Part shown: positions 16,991 through 25,212 of the stretch, piece by piece
How the letters are laid out: the number at the start of each line of letters is the position of its first letter
How positions within the stretch are numbered: the first letter of the stretch is position 1
NCBI GenBank assembly: GCA_009787085.1
Contig: WRGR01000034.1
Span: 1-45,890 of the forward strand
DNA length: 45,890 nt
From: Actinomycetes bacterium
Lineage (GTDB): Bacteria; Actinomycetota; Coriobacteriia; Coriobacteriales; UBA8131
Direction: 5' to 3'
Notes under the pieces: model-generated
What the model was told of the DNA's origin: nothing
What the model saw: only the letters and a program-made list of their open reading frames with translations
The model's database searches: none
Position numbers and translations under genes: made by a program

Positions 16991-17650
16991 TCAGAGGATG
17001 CGTGAGTTTTTGTGTTGGCCGGTGATCGAAAAGATCACCCATTCGGCGATGTTCACCGCATGGTCGCCGACCCGCTCTAAGTACTTGGCCACCATCAGCC
17101 AGTCCATGGCCTTTTCGCCCTCGGCAATGTCTTCGTGGACCAGGGCGATCAAGTCGCTTTTTACCATACAGAACAATTGATCCACCTGATCGTCGCTGCC
17201 GATGACCGCTCTGGCTAACCCCCGATCATCTCGGACAAAGGCGTTTAAGCTGTCAGTGACCATCTTCTTGGTGATTTCGGCCATCGTAAAGATATGGCTC
17301 GGATGGTGGGCATAGGTGGAGCCAGTCAGAAGCAAGGTGATCTCGGAGATGTCTTCGGCGTGGTCGCCGATGCGCTCTAAGTCGGTAATCATTTTCAGCA
17401 CGGTGGATACCCGACGCAAATCACCGGCCACTGGCTGTTGGCGGAGGATGAGGTTCAGGCAGATCTGTTCGATCTCCTTCTCCAAGCTGTCGATCTCGTC
17501 GTCGGAGATGATTGTCTTCTCGGCCAGTTGTCGGTCCTGGTCGGCCAGGGCTTGCACGGCCATCTCGATAGCGTTCTCCACAGCGGCACCCATTGTCAAT
17601 AGCAAGCGGTTCATCTCTGCCATCTGCCTGTCATAGTTGGTGCGTACCAT
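16991..17650 (-). CDS. phoU: Phosphate signalling regulator PhoU
   Basis: PhoU links the Pst transporter to PhoR and holds the Pho response off when phosphate is ample. The 219 residues form two repeats of a three-helix unit. Visible metal-binding-type motifs are ERIGDHAEDISE (residues ~85-100) and LERVGDHAVNIAEW (~190-205). AGGAGGG lies before the ATG. It sits 33 bases after pstB and touches phoB, so transport, sensing and regulation are encoded together. Confidence 0.95.
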   Translation of the reverse strand: MVRTNYDRQMAEMNRLLLTMGAAVENAIEMAVQALADQDRQLAEKTIISDDEIDSLEKEIEQICLNLILRQQPVAGDLRRVSTVLKMITDLERIGDHAEDISEITLLLTGSTYAHHPSHIFTMAEITKKMVTDSLNAFVRDDRGLARAVIGSDDQVDQLFCMVKSDLIALVHEDIAEGEKAMDWLMVAKYLERVGDHAVNIAEWVIFSITGQHKNSRIL

Positions 17651-17683
17651 TTGGCCCTCCTTTCGGTTGCTGTTGGTATTCTC

Positions 17684-18445
17684 TCATCCAAACCTGCCAG
17701 TGATGTAGTCTTCGGTGCGTTTGTCTTGCGGTGCGGTAAACATATTGTTGGTATTGGCGAACTCTACCAGCTCGCCCAGCAGGAAAAAACCGGTCATGTC
17801 GCTGATGCGCACGGCCTGTTGCATGTTGTGGGTGACGATGATGATGGTGTAGCTCCGCTTCAGCTCGAAGACCAGCTCTTCGATCTTGCCAGTAGAAATC
17901 GGGTCAAGGGCAGAGGTCGGCTCGTCCATCAGCAGCAGCTCCGGTTCTACTGCCAGTGCTCGGGCGATGGAGAGACGTTGTTGCTGCCCGCCGGAAAGTG
18001 ACAGTGCGGATTTCTTCAGGCGGTCTTTGGTTTCTTCCCAAAGGGCGGCGGCGGCGAGGCTTTTCTCCACGATCTCATCTAGCTGATGCTTGCCCTTCTG
18101 GCCATGGAGGCGCGGGCCGTAAGCAATATTGTCATAGATCGACATCGGAAAAGGGTTGGGCTTTTGGAAGACCATGCCAACACGCTTGCGCAGCATGATC
18201 GGGTCGACTGCAGCGGCGTAGATGTCCTCGTCGGCCAACAGCACCTGGCCTTCGACTCGGCAGTGGTCGATGAGGTCGGTCATGCGGTTCAAGACTTTTA
18301 GGAAGCTGGATTTACCGCAGCCCGAAGGGCCGATCAGTGCTGTGATGTGCTTTCGGGGTATTGCCAAGCTGACCGACCTCAAGGCTTGGAAGTCGCTATA
18401 GTACAGGTTGAGAGCAGAGGTTTGTACACAGGTTTCAGTTTCCAC
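17684..18445 (-). CDS. pstB: Phosphate ABC transporter ATP-binding protein
   Basis: The 253-residue ATPase drives phosphate import. It has the Walker [13 protein letters not shown], the PstB-type Q-loop [18 protein letters not shown], signature [15 protein letters not shown], Walker [14 protein letters not shown] and the His of [10 protein letters not shown] take GTG 18445, which overlaps the 3' end of pstA by 11 bases and has AAGGA upstream; the longer reading from 18502 lies within pstA and is not needed. Confidence 0.96.
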   Translation of the reverse strand: METETCVQTSALNLYYSDFQALRSVSLAIPRKHITALIGPSGCGKSSFLKVLNRMTDLIDHCRVEGQVLLADEDIYAAAVDPIMLRKRVGMVFQKPNPFPMSIYDNIAYGPRLHGQKGKHQLDEIVEKSLAAAALWEETKDRLKKSALSLSGGQQQRLSIARALAVEPELLLMDEPTSALDPISTGKIEELVFELKRSYTIIIVTHNMQQAVRISDMTGFFLLGELVEFANTNNMFTAPQDKRTEDYITGRFG

Positions 18446-19403
18446 TGAGCATCCTTTTTTGTAGGCGGCGACCAAGGGCCCGTGAACCCAAACTGAATAC
18501 AAAAACCAGCAGGATCAGAATGGCTGCTGCAAGGTCGGCGATCTGCTGGGAATTGGCAGCGATGCCCTCAGTCTTCAAAGACCAGATGCGCACCGACAAG
18601 GTATCGGCGCTGCGCAAGGGGTTGAGCGGTGATGTGGGGCTCAAAGGGTTCCAGTCATGGAAATTGACATCGGAGCTCATGCCAGAAGTGTAAAGCAGTA
18701 CTGCGGCTTCGCCAAAGCCGCGTCCGGCAGCCAGGATCATGCCGGTGATGATCCGAGGGATGCTGGCCTTCAGCAAAACATGGGTCACGGTTTGCCAGCG
18801 GCTAGCACCAAGGGCGATACTGCCGTCGTAGTAGCTGCGCGGCACGCTGCGCATGGCATCTTCCGTGGTGCGGGCGATGAGTGGCACGTTGATGATAGCC
18901 AACGACAACGACCCGGCCCAAAGACTCCATTTGGAATGGGTCATCTGGATGAAGACCAGAAAACCGAAAAGGCCGACGATAATCGATGGCAGAGAAGAAA
19001 GCGCCTCGATGCAGGTTCTGGTGATCGCCACGAAGAAGCCGCTGCCAGCATATTCGGCCATAAAGAGGCCGGTCATGATACCAACTGGCATCGTTACCAA
19101 CAGTGACAGAAAAACCAAGTAAACGGTGTTAAAGAGCTGGATACCAACTCCGTCGCCAACAAACGACAACAGCTCCGGCGAAGCCGCTAAAGCTCCCTTG
19201 TAAAGGATGTAGGCGGTAATCGAAGCCAACAGTAAAATGAAGAAGGCGGCGACGACGTAGAAGACGCCGGTGGCGATGCGGTCGATCACCTTGGCGCTTG
19301 TCCGACTAGTTGCTCGGGCACCCTTTTGGGAACCTGCAGCGCCCGCCCCGGCAGCCGCCTGGGCGCCCGCTTGGGAACCCGCCCCGGCATCTATCTTGCT
19401 CAT
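18435..19403 (-). CDS. pstA: Phosphate ABC transporter permease PstA
   Basis: One of two membrane subunits of the phosphate importer, 322 residues with six predicted helices. The permease loop is visible as [26 protein letters not shown] with the EAA-type Gly. The N-terminal ~45 residues are an Ala/Gly/Ser-rich, low-complexity extension ahead of the first helix, longer than usual. ATG 19403 overlaps the pstC stop (ATGA), which fixes the start and suggests translational coupling. Confidence 0.94.
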   Translation of the reverse strand: MSKIDAGAGSQAGAQAAAGAGAAGSQKGARATSRTSAKVIDRIATGVFYVVAAFFILLLASITAYILYKGALAASPELLSFVGDGVGIQLFNTVYLVFLSLLVTMPVGIMTGLFMAEYAGSGFFVAITRTCIEALSSLPSIIVGLFGFLVFIQMTHSKWSLWAGSLSLAIINVPLIARTTEDAMRSVPRSYYDGSIALGASRWQTVTHVLLKASIPRIITGMILAAGRGFGEAAVLLYTSGMSSDVNFHDWNPLSPTSPLNPLRSADTLSVRIWSLKTEGIAANSQQIADLAAAILILLVFVFSLGSRALGRRLQKRMLSGN

Positions 19404-20296
19404 GACGCCTGCCCCCTCCTGCTGATCACCCGAATCAGCAGGATAAACAACAGCGAGATCGCCAACAACAACGCAGCCATCGACCACAGGACATCGTTGT
19501 ACTCGCTGCCGGTCGTGGTGTTGCCCATGTTGGCGGTGATCACTGCAGTCAGGGTGTTGGTTGGTGCTAGCAAGCTGCTGGCGAAGCGATTGCTCTGGCC
19601 GATGACCATTGCTACTGCCAAGGCTTCTCCGAACGCCCTGGCCAGGCCGAGCACCACGCCGGTGAGGATCCCCGGGATCGCGGCCCGCAGTTTGACATGC
19701 CAGATCATCTGCCAGCGGGTTGATCCTAGGGCATAGGAGGCCTCACGGTACTCATTGGGCGTAGCAGCAAGCGAGTCGGTTGCCACACTGGTGATGGTGG
19801 GGCAGATCATCAAGGCCAAGACTAAAGCCGCCGACAGGACACTGAAACCGAAGTTAAGGTGGAAAAGGTCAGCGATGAAGGGAACCAGTACTGCCAAGCC
19901 AATCCAACCGTAGACCACTGAGGGAATGCCAACGAATATTTCCAAGACGGAACGCAGGGTAGTGCTCAACCGTTGTGGGGCCACTTCGGCGATGAAGATC
20001 GCCATAGCTAGGGATAAGGGCGTGGCCAACAACAGGGCAAGGCTGCTGACTTCCAAGGAGCCGATGATGAAGACAGCAGAGCCGATCGAGCCGCTTTGGC
20101 CGGCTTCGCCGGGACTCCATTTGCTGGAAATGAGGAATTCTGTGAGCGAGTGGCCATAGTCGATAAAGGTGGCACTGCCCTTGTAACCCAAGAAACCTAG
20201 GATGCCTAGAGTCAAGACAACGACAAACAGGCCGAACGCCGTGACCAAGGTGCGGCCAAGGTATTCGGTCTGCCATTTGCGTAAACGAGATGCCAA
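19400..20296 (-). CDS. pstC: Phosphate ABC transporter permease PstC
   Basis: The other membrane subunit, 298 residues. The start MASRLRKWQTEYLGRTLVTA leads into the first helix; SSKWSPGEAGQSGSIGSAVF is the periplasmic-side phrase typical of PstC, and the cytoplasmic permease loop reads AATPNEYREASYALGSTRWQ. It precedes pstA with a four-base overlap and follows pstS after 145 bases, the standard pstSCAB order. Confidence 0.94.
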   Translation of the reverse strand: MASRLRKWQTEYLGRTLVTAFGLFVVVLTLGILGFLGYKGSATFIDYGHSLTEFLISSKWSPGEAGQSGSIGSAVFIIGSLEVSSLALLLATPLSLAMAIFIAEVAPQRLSTTLRSVLEIFVGIPSVVYGWIGLAVLVPFIADLFHLNFGFSVLSAALVLALMICPTITSVATDSLAATPNEYREASYALGSTRWQMIWHVKLRAAIPGILTGVVLGLARAFGEALAVAMVIGQSNRFASSLLAPTNTLTAVITANMGNTTTGSEYNDVLWSMAALLLAISLLFILLIRVISRRGQAS

Positions 20297-20441
20297 AGGC
20301 CTACATCCTTGTTAGTCTCATCGTGCCGATTGCATTATAGGCCGAATTGCTGTTGTTCGCAAAACGACGTGGGGAACGGTAGCGATTCTGCATGCAAGAC
20401 GGTGCGGCCTGATCGGCCGGTGCTTTTCAGGCATCTCCGGT
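20297..20441 (-). other. pstS-pstC spacer with small hairpin
   Basis: The 145-base gap contains a short hairpin CGGCC/GGCCG near 20411-20425, which could protect the pstS message or reduce read-through so that the binding protein is made in excess over the permease. No separate promoter is clear. Confidence 0.35.
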
Positions 20442-21374
20442 TCACCTGGATGCGGCGGCGGCGGCGTTCAGCTTGCTGATGGTGCCGTATCCCATAATCT
20501 CTGCTTGAGTGCTCATCGTTTTGGAGGTCATGTAGTCCAAGAAGGCCTGTGTTTGGGCATTGGGCTGACCAGCAGTGTACATGTGCTCGTATCCCCATAT
20601 TTGGTATTTGTTGCTATAGATATTGTCATAATTGGCATCAACACCGTCGATTCGTACCTTGGCAACACCGGGGCCGGCGTTAACTAGGTAAGAAAAGGCG
20701 ATATAGCCGATAGCGCCAGAAGTGTTGCCGACTGTGGCCAACAGGGCGTTGGAATCGTCTGTTTGCAGGGAGCTATCACCCTCAACATCGCTTTGGCCGC
20801 CGAGCGCCCACTTCACGAACAGCGCCCGGGTGCCGGAAGAGGATGGCCGGTTGACGATGGTGATCTGCTCGTCGGGACCGCCGACATCCTGCCAATTAGT
20901 GGTCTTGCCGCTGAAGATGGCGGTCAGTTGTGCCGTGCTGAGGTCATTGACCTTGGCGGCAATATCGGAGTTGACGATAACCGCCACACCGATCAGGCAA
21001 ACTTTATGGTCAACCAGTTTGCCGGCCTCCGCGGCGGCGAGTTTCTCAGTTGCATAAACATCGGAGTTGCCAATATCCACCGTGCCGGCCAAGACGTTGT
21101 TCAAGCCGGTTCCGGAACCACCGCCGCCAACGGTTATTGAGACATCGGGGTTGTCCTTCTTAAAGGCTGTGGCGGCATTGTTGGCCAATGGATAAAGCGC
21201 CGATGAGCCAGATATCGATATGCTACCGGAAAGGTTAGAGCTTTGGCTTTGGGTGCCGGTCGTGCCGCTGCTATTGGCGCCGGAGTTGCTGGTGCTTGCA
21301 CAGCCAATTAAGCTGAAGCCCAACAAAAACACACTGAGCAGCACGATCAGGGTCTTCCTTATTTTGATTCGCAT
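20442..21374 (-). CDS. pstS: Phosphate-binding lipoprotein
   Basis: PstS captures phosphate outside the membrane for PstCAB. The 310-residue protein has a lipoprotein signal peptide ending LLGFSLIGC|AS and a Ser/Asn/Gly linker. Phosphate-site motifs are SISGSSALYPLANNAATAF, the GGGGSGTGLNNV loop, VDIGNSDVYA and VNRPSSSGTRALF. ATG 21374 is chosen with AGGA 11 bases upstream; GTG 21383 lies too close to it. Candidate PhoB sites lie upstream at 21428-21472. Confidence 0.95.
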   Translation of the reverse strand: MRIKIRKTLIVLLSVFLLGFSLIGCASTSNSGANSSGTTGTQSQSSNLSGSISISGSSALYPLANNAATAFKKDNPDVSITVGGGGSGTGLNNVLAGTVDIGNSDVYATEKLAAAEAGKLVDHKVCLIGVAVIVNSDIAAKVNDLSTAQLTAIFSGKTTNWQDVGGPDEQITIVNRPSSSGTRALFVKWALGGQSDVEGDSSLQTDDSNALLATVGNTSGAIGYIAFSYLVNAGPGVAKVRIDGVDANYDNIYSNKYQIWGYEHMYTAGQPNAQTQAFLDYMTSKTMSTQAEIMGYGTISKLNAAAAASR

Positions 21375-21651
21375 CGTTCTCACTGTCCTTTCTCTTGCCG
21401 TAATAACCAGTGAGATATTTTTATCAAGGTAATGTAAAATCTGCCTTATCGGTAAGGTAAAATTCCTGTAAAGCCGTCAAAATATGGTTTTTTTGTGAAG
21501 AATGGTGATAAATTAGCAAATCTGGTATGTTTTCTCTGTTTGATTGTTTAGAATGTACTTTATAGGGGTAAAGGGCTTCAATAAAAAATGTAACCTGATC
21601 GTAGTGCGTCGTAGAGGCGTTCATTGGAGTTGTTAAGTTAGGGAGAAGAAA
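21375..21651. other. AT-rich divergent regulatory region pstS / secreted protein
   Basis: This 277-base gap is clearly richer in A+T than its neighbours and holds the Pho-box-like hexamers. No ORF is evident. It must contain the promoters of both divergent genes, but neither has a consensus -35/-10 pair that I can call. Confidence 0.5.
21428..21472 (-). promoter_or_regulatory. Candidate Pho-box cluster upstream of pstS
   Basis: On the minus strand, TTTACA (21472-21467) and TTTACC (21461-21456) are 11 bases apart, one helical turn. TTTACA recurs at 21438-21433, 23 bases further on, followed by ATTACC (21433-21428). Direct repeats of such hexamers at 11-base spacing are the known layout for PhoB/PhoP binding. 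A clear -10 for pstS is not seen. Another GGTAAA on the plus strand (21566-21571) faces the divergent gene. Confidence 0.5.
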
Positions 21652-22560
21652 ATGGGGTACAAGAGAAATACAGCGCCGCTCAAGGCGCAAGTGCTGGTTC
21701 TGTTCGTGCTGTTAGTGTTGGTTGCCGCTTCCGCCTCCGGGGGTAGCCGAGAAGATGGTTTTGTGGCCGCCAGTATCCAACCCAATACGGTTTACGCAGT
21801 TGCTTCGGCGAATGGAGACGCTGGCAGCGTTGCTGAGACCAGGGCAAGTGATGGCATTGGTGCGGGTGTTGAGCCAGATGACGGCCATGTTGCCGACTCC
21901 AGTGCTAAAAATGGCACGAATGTCGATGCCGGCGAAAACGCCGATGCCGGCACGAATGCTGGCACTGGCACAAAAACTGGCAGCGCTACGAAGGCGGCTG
22001 CCAGCACAAAAGCCGGCAACGGCACAAAGGTCGGTAACGGTGCGAAAACTGGCACCGGTGGGAGCACGGGCGCGACTGCCAATTCGAAAACAGGATCGCA
22101 GACAGCGACCGACCCTGCCAGCTCGACAGGCTCGTCCGCTGACAATGCTGGCCTTTATCCTGACACCAACGCCCGTCCGGTAACCTTTTATCCGGAAAAT
22201 GCGGCTAGGAACTATGTAACGTTGCGGGTATCGGCAATAAACTCCGGTGATTTTGGCTGGATCGCTAGCATGCTGCAGCCGAACAGTGCAGTTTACCAGA
22301 TCGAAAAACAGAGCTTCGACAATCACGTGAGCGAAAAAACCGAAGAGGAGTTGCTGTCGGCCCGTGTGGTAAACATTGAGTACAGCCAGCCGGCAGCAGT
22401 GGACGACCCATGGGTGTTTCAGGTTTATGTCGTGGAATTGATAAAGGTAAAAAATGAGAACCATCCGACCTACGCCATGCAGACCAACAAATGGATATTC
22501 ACTGTCACTCTCACCGATGACAGCACCTACATCACAGATATCCAGCCTTGGAACGGCTGA
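21652..22560 (+). CDS. Secreted/anchored protein with Thr/Gly/Lys-rich linker
   Basis: The 302-residue protein has an N-terminal hydrophobic signal (residues ~12-30), then ~110 residues of low complexity rich in Ala, Gly, Thr and Asp with repeats such as AGTGTKTGSATK. A globular C-terminal domain of ~110 residues (from RNYVTLRVSAINSGDFGWIA) has the feel of an NTF2-like domain as in TcaA-type wall proteins, but I cannot establish that. GGGAGAAGAAA precedes the ATG. It is divergent from pstS and shares its control region, so it may belong to the Pho regulon. Function unknown. Confidence 0.7.
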   Translation: MGYKRNTAPLKAQVLVLFVLLVLVAASASGGSREDGFVAASIQPNTVYAVASANGDAGSVAETRASDGIGAGVEPDDGHVADSSAKNGTNVDAGENADAGTNAGTGTKTGSATKAAASTKAGNGTKVGNGAKTGTGGSTGATANSKTGSQTATDPASSTGSSADNAGLYPDTNARPVTFYPENAARNYVTLRVSAINSGDFGWIASMLQPNSAVYQIEKQSFDNHVSEKTEEELLSARVVNIEYSQPAAVDDPWVFQVYVVELIKVKNENHPTYAMQTNKWIFTVTLTDDSTYITDIQPWNG

Positions 22561-22615
22561 GAAGGGCAAGGCGCAGTAGGCAACAACCCTGGTATGGGGC
22601 ACCTGTGCTCTCGTT

Positions 22616-22644
22616 TTGACACCTTATCTGTGCTTATATATAAT
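22616..22644 (+). promoter_or_regulatory. Consensus sigma-70-type promoter for rplM-rpsI
   Basis: TTGACA (22616-22621) and TATAAT (22639-22644) are both perfect consensus hexamers with an ideal 17-base spacer. Transcription should start near 22651, leaving a leader of about 140 bases before rplM. Confidence 0.88.
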
Positions 22645-22650
22645 TTCAGG

Positions 22651-22789
22651 GTTCGCTTTATTGAGCCCCGTGAAACTCAGAAACGTGAACATTGGGATGT
22701 CCTGCCTTCTGTGTAGTGGCTATGTGTCCAGCTTAGCCGTGACCTAAAACAGCGGGCGGGTCTTCCGTGCAGACTCAACGGAGGATTTT
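22651..22789 (+). other. Long 5' leader of rplM-rpsI
   Basis: About 140 untranslated bases lie between the predicted start site and the rplM GTG. Leaders of this size before L13-S9 genes can hold an autoregulatory structure bound by a ribosomal protein. I see no structure matching a known class by eye. GGAGG (22780-22784) is the rplM ribosome site. Confidence 0.4.
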
Positions 22790-23224
22790 GTGGGAACTTA
22801 TTATGCTAAGAAAGGCGAGGTCACGCGGGAATGGCTGCTGATCGACGCTGAGGATCAAGTGCTGGGGCGAGTGGCGTCTTTGGCCGCCCAGCTGCTGAAG
22901 GGTAAGTTGAAGCCGCAGTATACGCCGCATGTCGATACTGGTGATTTCGTGGTTATCGTCAATGCCGAGAAAATCAGGGTCACTGGCGCTAAGGCGACCG
23001 ATAAGGTCTATTCTCGCCATAGCGGTTATCCCGGTGGCCTGCATCAAGAAACCTTTGAGCAGGTGATGGCCAAGGATCCGAGACGTGTCATCGAGCATGC
23101 GGTTCGCGGTATGTTGCCTAAGAACACCCTTGGACGGGCGATGGGCAAGAAGCTCAAGGTCTATGCCGGAGCAGATCACCCCCATCAGGCTCAAAGTCCA
23201 CGCGAGATCAAGCTGGAGGCATAA
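22790..23224 (+). CDS. rplM: 50S ribosomal protein L13
   Basis: The 144-residue protein has all L13 marks: [25 protein letters not shown], the [18 protein letters not shown] segment, HSGYPGGL, and [10 protein letters not shown]-type [21 protein letters not shown]. It starts with GTG and has GGAGG five bases upstream. rpsI follows after three bases, the near-universal pairing. Confidence 0.98.
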   Translation: MGTYYAKKGEVTREWLLIDAEDQVLGRVASLAAQLLKGKLKPQYTPHVDTGDFVVIVNAEKIRVTGAKATDKVYSRHSGYPGGLHQETFEQVMAKDPRRVIEHAVRGMLPKNTLGRAMGKKLKVYAGADHPHQAQSPREIKLEA

Positions 23225-23227
23225 ACT

Positions 23228-23629
23228 ATGTCAGATTTGAGTAATGAGGCTATCTATATCGGCACCGGTCGTCGTAAGAACGCCGTGGTGCGTGTGCGCT
23301 TGGTTCCAGGCAGCGGCAAGGTGACCGTCAATGACCGCGATGGTTTGGCCTATTTTGGGCGTGAGGCGCTGTTGAGCTATGCGCTTGCTCCTTTTAGGGT
23401 GACGGATACCGTCGATCACTTCGATGTTATCGCTCGTGGCGATGGCGGCGGAGTTAGTGGCCAGGCGGGAGCCTTGCGCCATGGCATCGCCCGTGCCCTG
23501 CTGAAGGCCGGCGAGTATCGCGACGATCTGAAGAAAGCCGGTTTTTTGACTCGTGATCCACGTATGGTGGAGCGCAAGAAGTACGGCCTGAAGAAAGCCC
23601 GCAAGCGCCCGCAGTTCTCCAAGCGCTGA
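23228..23629 (+). CDS. rpsI: 30S ribosomal protein S9
   Basis: The 133-residue protein shows [19 protein letters not shown], the [19 protein letters not shown] core and the basic C-terminus ending [12 protein letters not shown], whose last Arg normally contacts P-site tRNA. It is cotranscribed with rplM. Confidence 0.98.
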   Translation: MSDLSNEAIYIGTGRRKNAVVRVRLVPGSGKVTVNDRDGLAYFGREALLSYALAPFRVTDTVDHFDVIARGDGGGVSGQAGALRHGIARALLKAGEYRDDLKKAGFLTRDPRMVERKKYGLKKARKRPQFSKR

Positions 23630-23715
23630 TCTTGGGGCGGGTTGGGAATTGCGCGAGGCACTGCGTAAGGCTCGTAGAGAATAGGGCTTCTTCTTAACAG
23701 GAGCTTCAATGACCG

Positions 23716-23739
23716 GGAGCCCATCGCAAGGTGGGCTCC
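23716..23739 (+). terminator. Terminator-like hairpin after rpsI
   Basis: GGAGCCCA (23716-23723) pairs perfectly with TGGGCTCC (23732-23739) around an 8-base loop. Only a weak T-rich stretch follows. Its place 87 bases after rpsI and before glmM fits a terminator. Confidence 0.5.
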
Positions 23740-23807
23740 TGTTGGCTGAAGGCCATGATTTCAGCGATCTGTTGATTCGAAGCTGTCGCTGACTCGGAGA
23801 GGAGACT

Positions 23808-25202
23808 ATGGCCAGGTTTTTTGGAACCGATGGTGTTCGCGGTGTTGCGGGCAGTGAGTTGACACGGCAGATGGCCGAAGCTTTGGGAGCTGAGGCGGTC
23901 AGGGTATTGGGCAAAAGCATTCTGATCGGTCGGGACACCCGCGCCAGTGGCCCAGAACTAACCGCTGGCCTGATTGACGGGGTGCTGGCAGCCGGCGGTC
24001 AGGCAGTCGATGCCGGAGTGGTGCCGACACCGGGCATCGCTTTGTTGACCCGAAAGCTGGGTGCTGACTGTGGCATTGTTGTCTCAGCATCGCACAACCC
24101 CCCGGAGTATAACGGCATTAAGTTCTTCGATGCCCAGGGCTATAAGTTGTCTGGTGGCATAGAACAACGCTTTGAAGCGGCCTTGGCGGCTCTGGCTGCC
24201 GAAATCGGGGCAGAGCAGTCTGTGGGCATGGGTGTGGGCTTGGCTGTTGCCCGGGCCGCCGCATCGAACGGTGAGCGTTCAGCGGCCGATGCTGCCACTG
24301 TCATGGCCGATGCCGCCGAGCTCTACATCCAACACACGGTGTTGGGCATGGCTGAGGCGGGCTTGGACCTCTCGGGGTTACGGGTGGTGGTGGATTGTGC
24401 CCACGGTGCCGCCTACCATACCACGCCAGAGGCCCTGCGGCGGCTAGGAGTTGAGGTTCACGCCATTAATACCGACTATGACGGCAAGGATATCAACGTC
24501 GCCTGTGGATCAACGCATCTCGACGTGATTCGTGACTGGGTGTTACGAACAGGCGCTGATGCCGGTTTCGCCCACGACGGCGATGCTGACCGGGTGTTGG
24601 CCGTGGACGCTGCCGGCAACGAGGTTGACGGTGACGTTATCGAGGCTATCTGTGCCCGCGACCTCAAACAACGTGGCCTGCTCAAAAACAACACGGTTGT
24701 CTCCACCGTGATGTCCAACCTCGGGTTTATCCGAGCTATGGAAGCTTTGGATATCGATTTGGAGCAAACCGATGTCGGTGATAGCAAGGTGCTGGCAGCG
24801 ATGCGTGCCGGCGACTATGTGTTAGGTGGGGAGCAAAGCGGCCACATTATTTTCAAGGAGTATAACACTACCGGCGATGGTCTAGTGGCCATGCTGATGC
24901 TGTTGAAAACGATGGCTCGCAGCCAGACCAGTTTGGAAGAATTGGCTAAGGTAATGCATAAATTCCCCCAAATCTTGATTAACGTTAAGGTGGCGGATAA
25001 AGAACAGGTTGCCGCCGCCCCCGAATTAGCCGCTGCGGCTCGTGATCTGCGGCGTAAACTAAGCGACCAAGGGCGGGTGCTGCTGCGTCCATCGGGGACC
25101 GAGCCAATGCTGCGGGTGATGGTGGAGGCCGAGTCAGCTGCTTCGGCTCAGGAAGCTGCCGAAAGCCTAGCGGCAGTGATCCGCTCGTTGGACGAAGGAT
25201 AA
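23808..25202 (+). CDS. glmM: Phosphoglucosamine mutase
   Basis: GlmM interconverts glucosamine-6-P and glucosamine-1-P on the way to UDP-GlcNAc for peptidoglycan. The start ARFFGTDGVRGVAGSELT, the phosphoserine loop VVSASHNPPEYNGIKFF, the metal loop DGDADRVLAVD, the sugar loop GGEQSGHIIF and the phosphate loop RPSGTEPMLRVMVE are all present. At 464 residues it is about 20 longer than usual; the excess is an Ala/Gly-rich insertion near residues 130-165. GGAGACT precedes the ATG. glmS follows after 10 bases. Confidence 0.96.
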   Translation: MARFFGTDGVRGVAGSELTRQMAEALGAEAVRVLGKSILIGRDTRASGPELTAGLIDGVLAAGGQAVDAGVVPTPGIALLTRKLGADCGIVVSASHNPPEYNGIKFFDAQGYKLSGGIEQRFEAALAALAAEIGAEQSVGMGVGLAVARAAASNGERSAADAATVMADAAELYIQHTVLGMAEAGLDLSGLRVVVDCAHGAAYHTTPEALRRLGVEVHAINTDYDGKDINVACGSTHLDVIRDWVLRTGADAGFAHDGDADRVLAVDAAGNEVDGDVIEAICARDLKQRGLLKNNTVVSTVMSNLGFIRAMEALDIDLEQTDVGDSKVLAAMRAGDYVLGGEQSGHIIFKEYNTTGDGLVAMLMLLKTMARSQTSLEELAKVMHKFPQILINVKVADKEQVAAAPELAAAARDLRRKLSDQGRVLLRPSGTEPMLRVMVEAESAASAQEAAESLAAVIRSLDEG

Positions 25203-25212
25203 GGAGATCCTG

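Noticed and set aside
22036-22145. Minus-strand ORFs opposite the secreted protein (21712-22602)
   Set aside because: They mirror the low-complexity linker and lack ribosome sites; the plus-strand gene has a signal peptide and a good ribosome site.
25203-25212. glmS ribozyme
   Set aside because: Only ten bases separate glmM and glmS, too short for the ribozyme.
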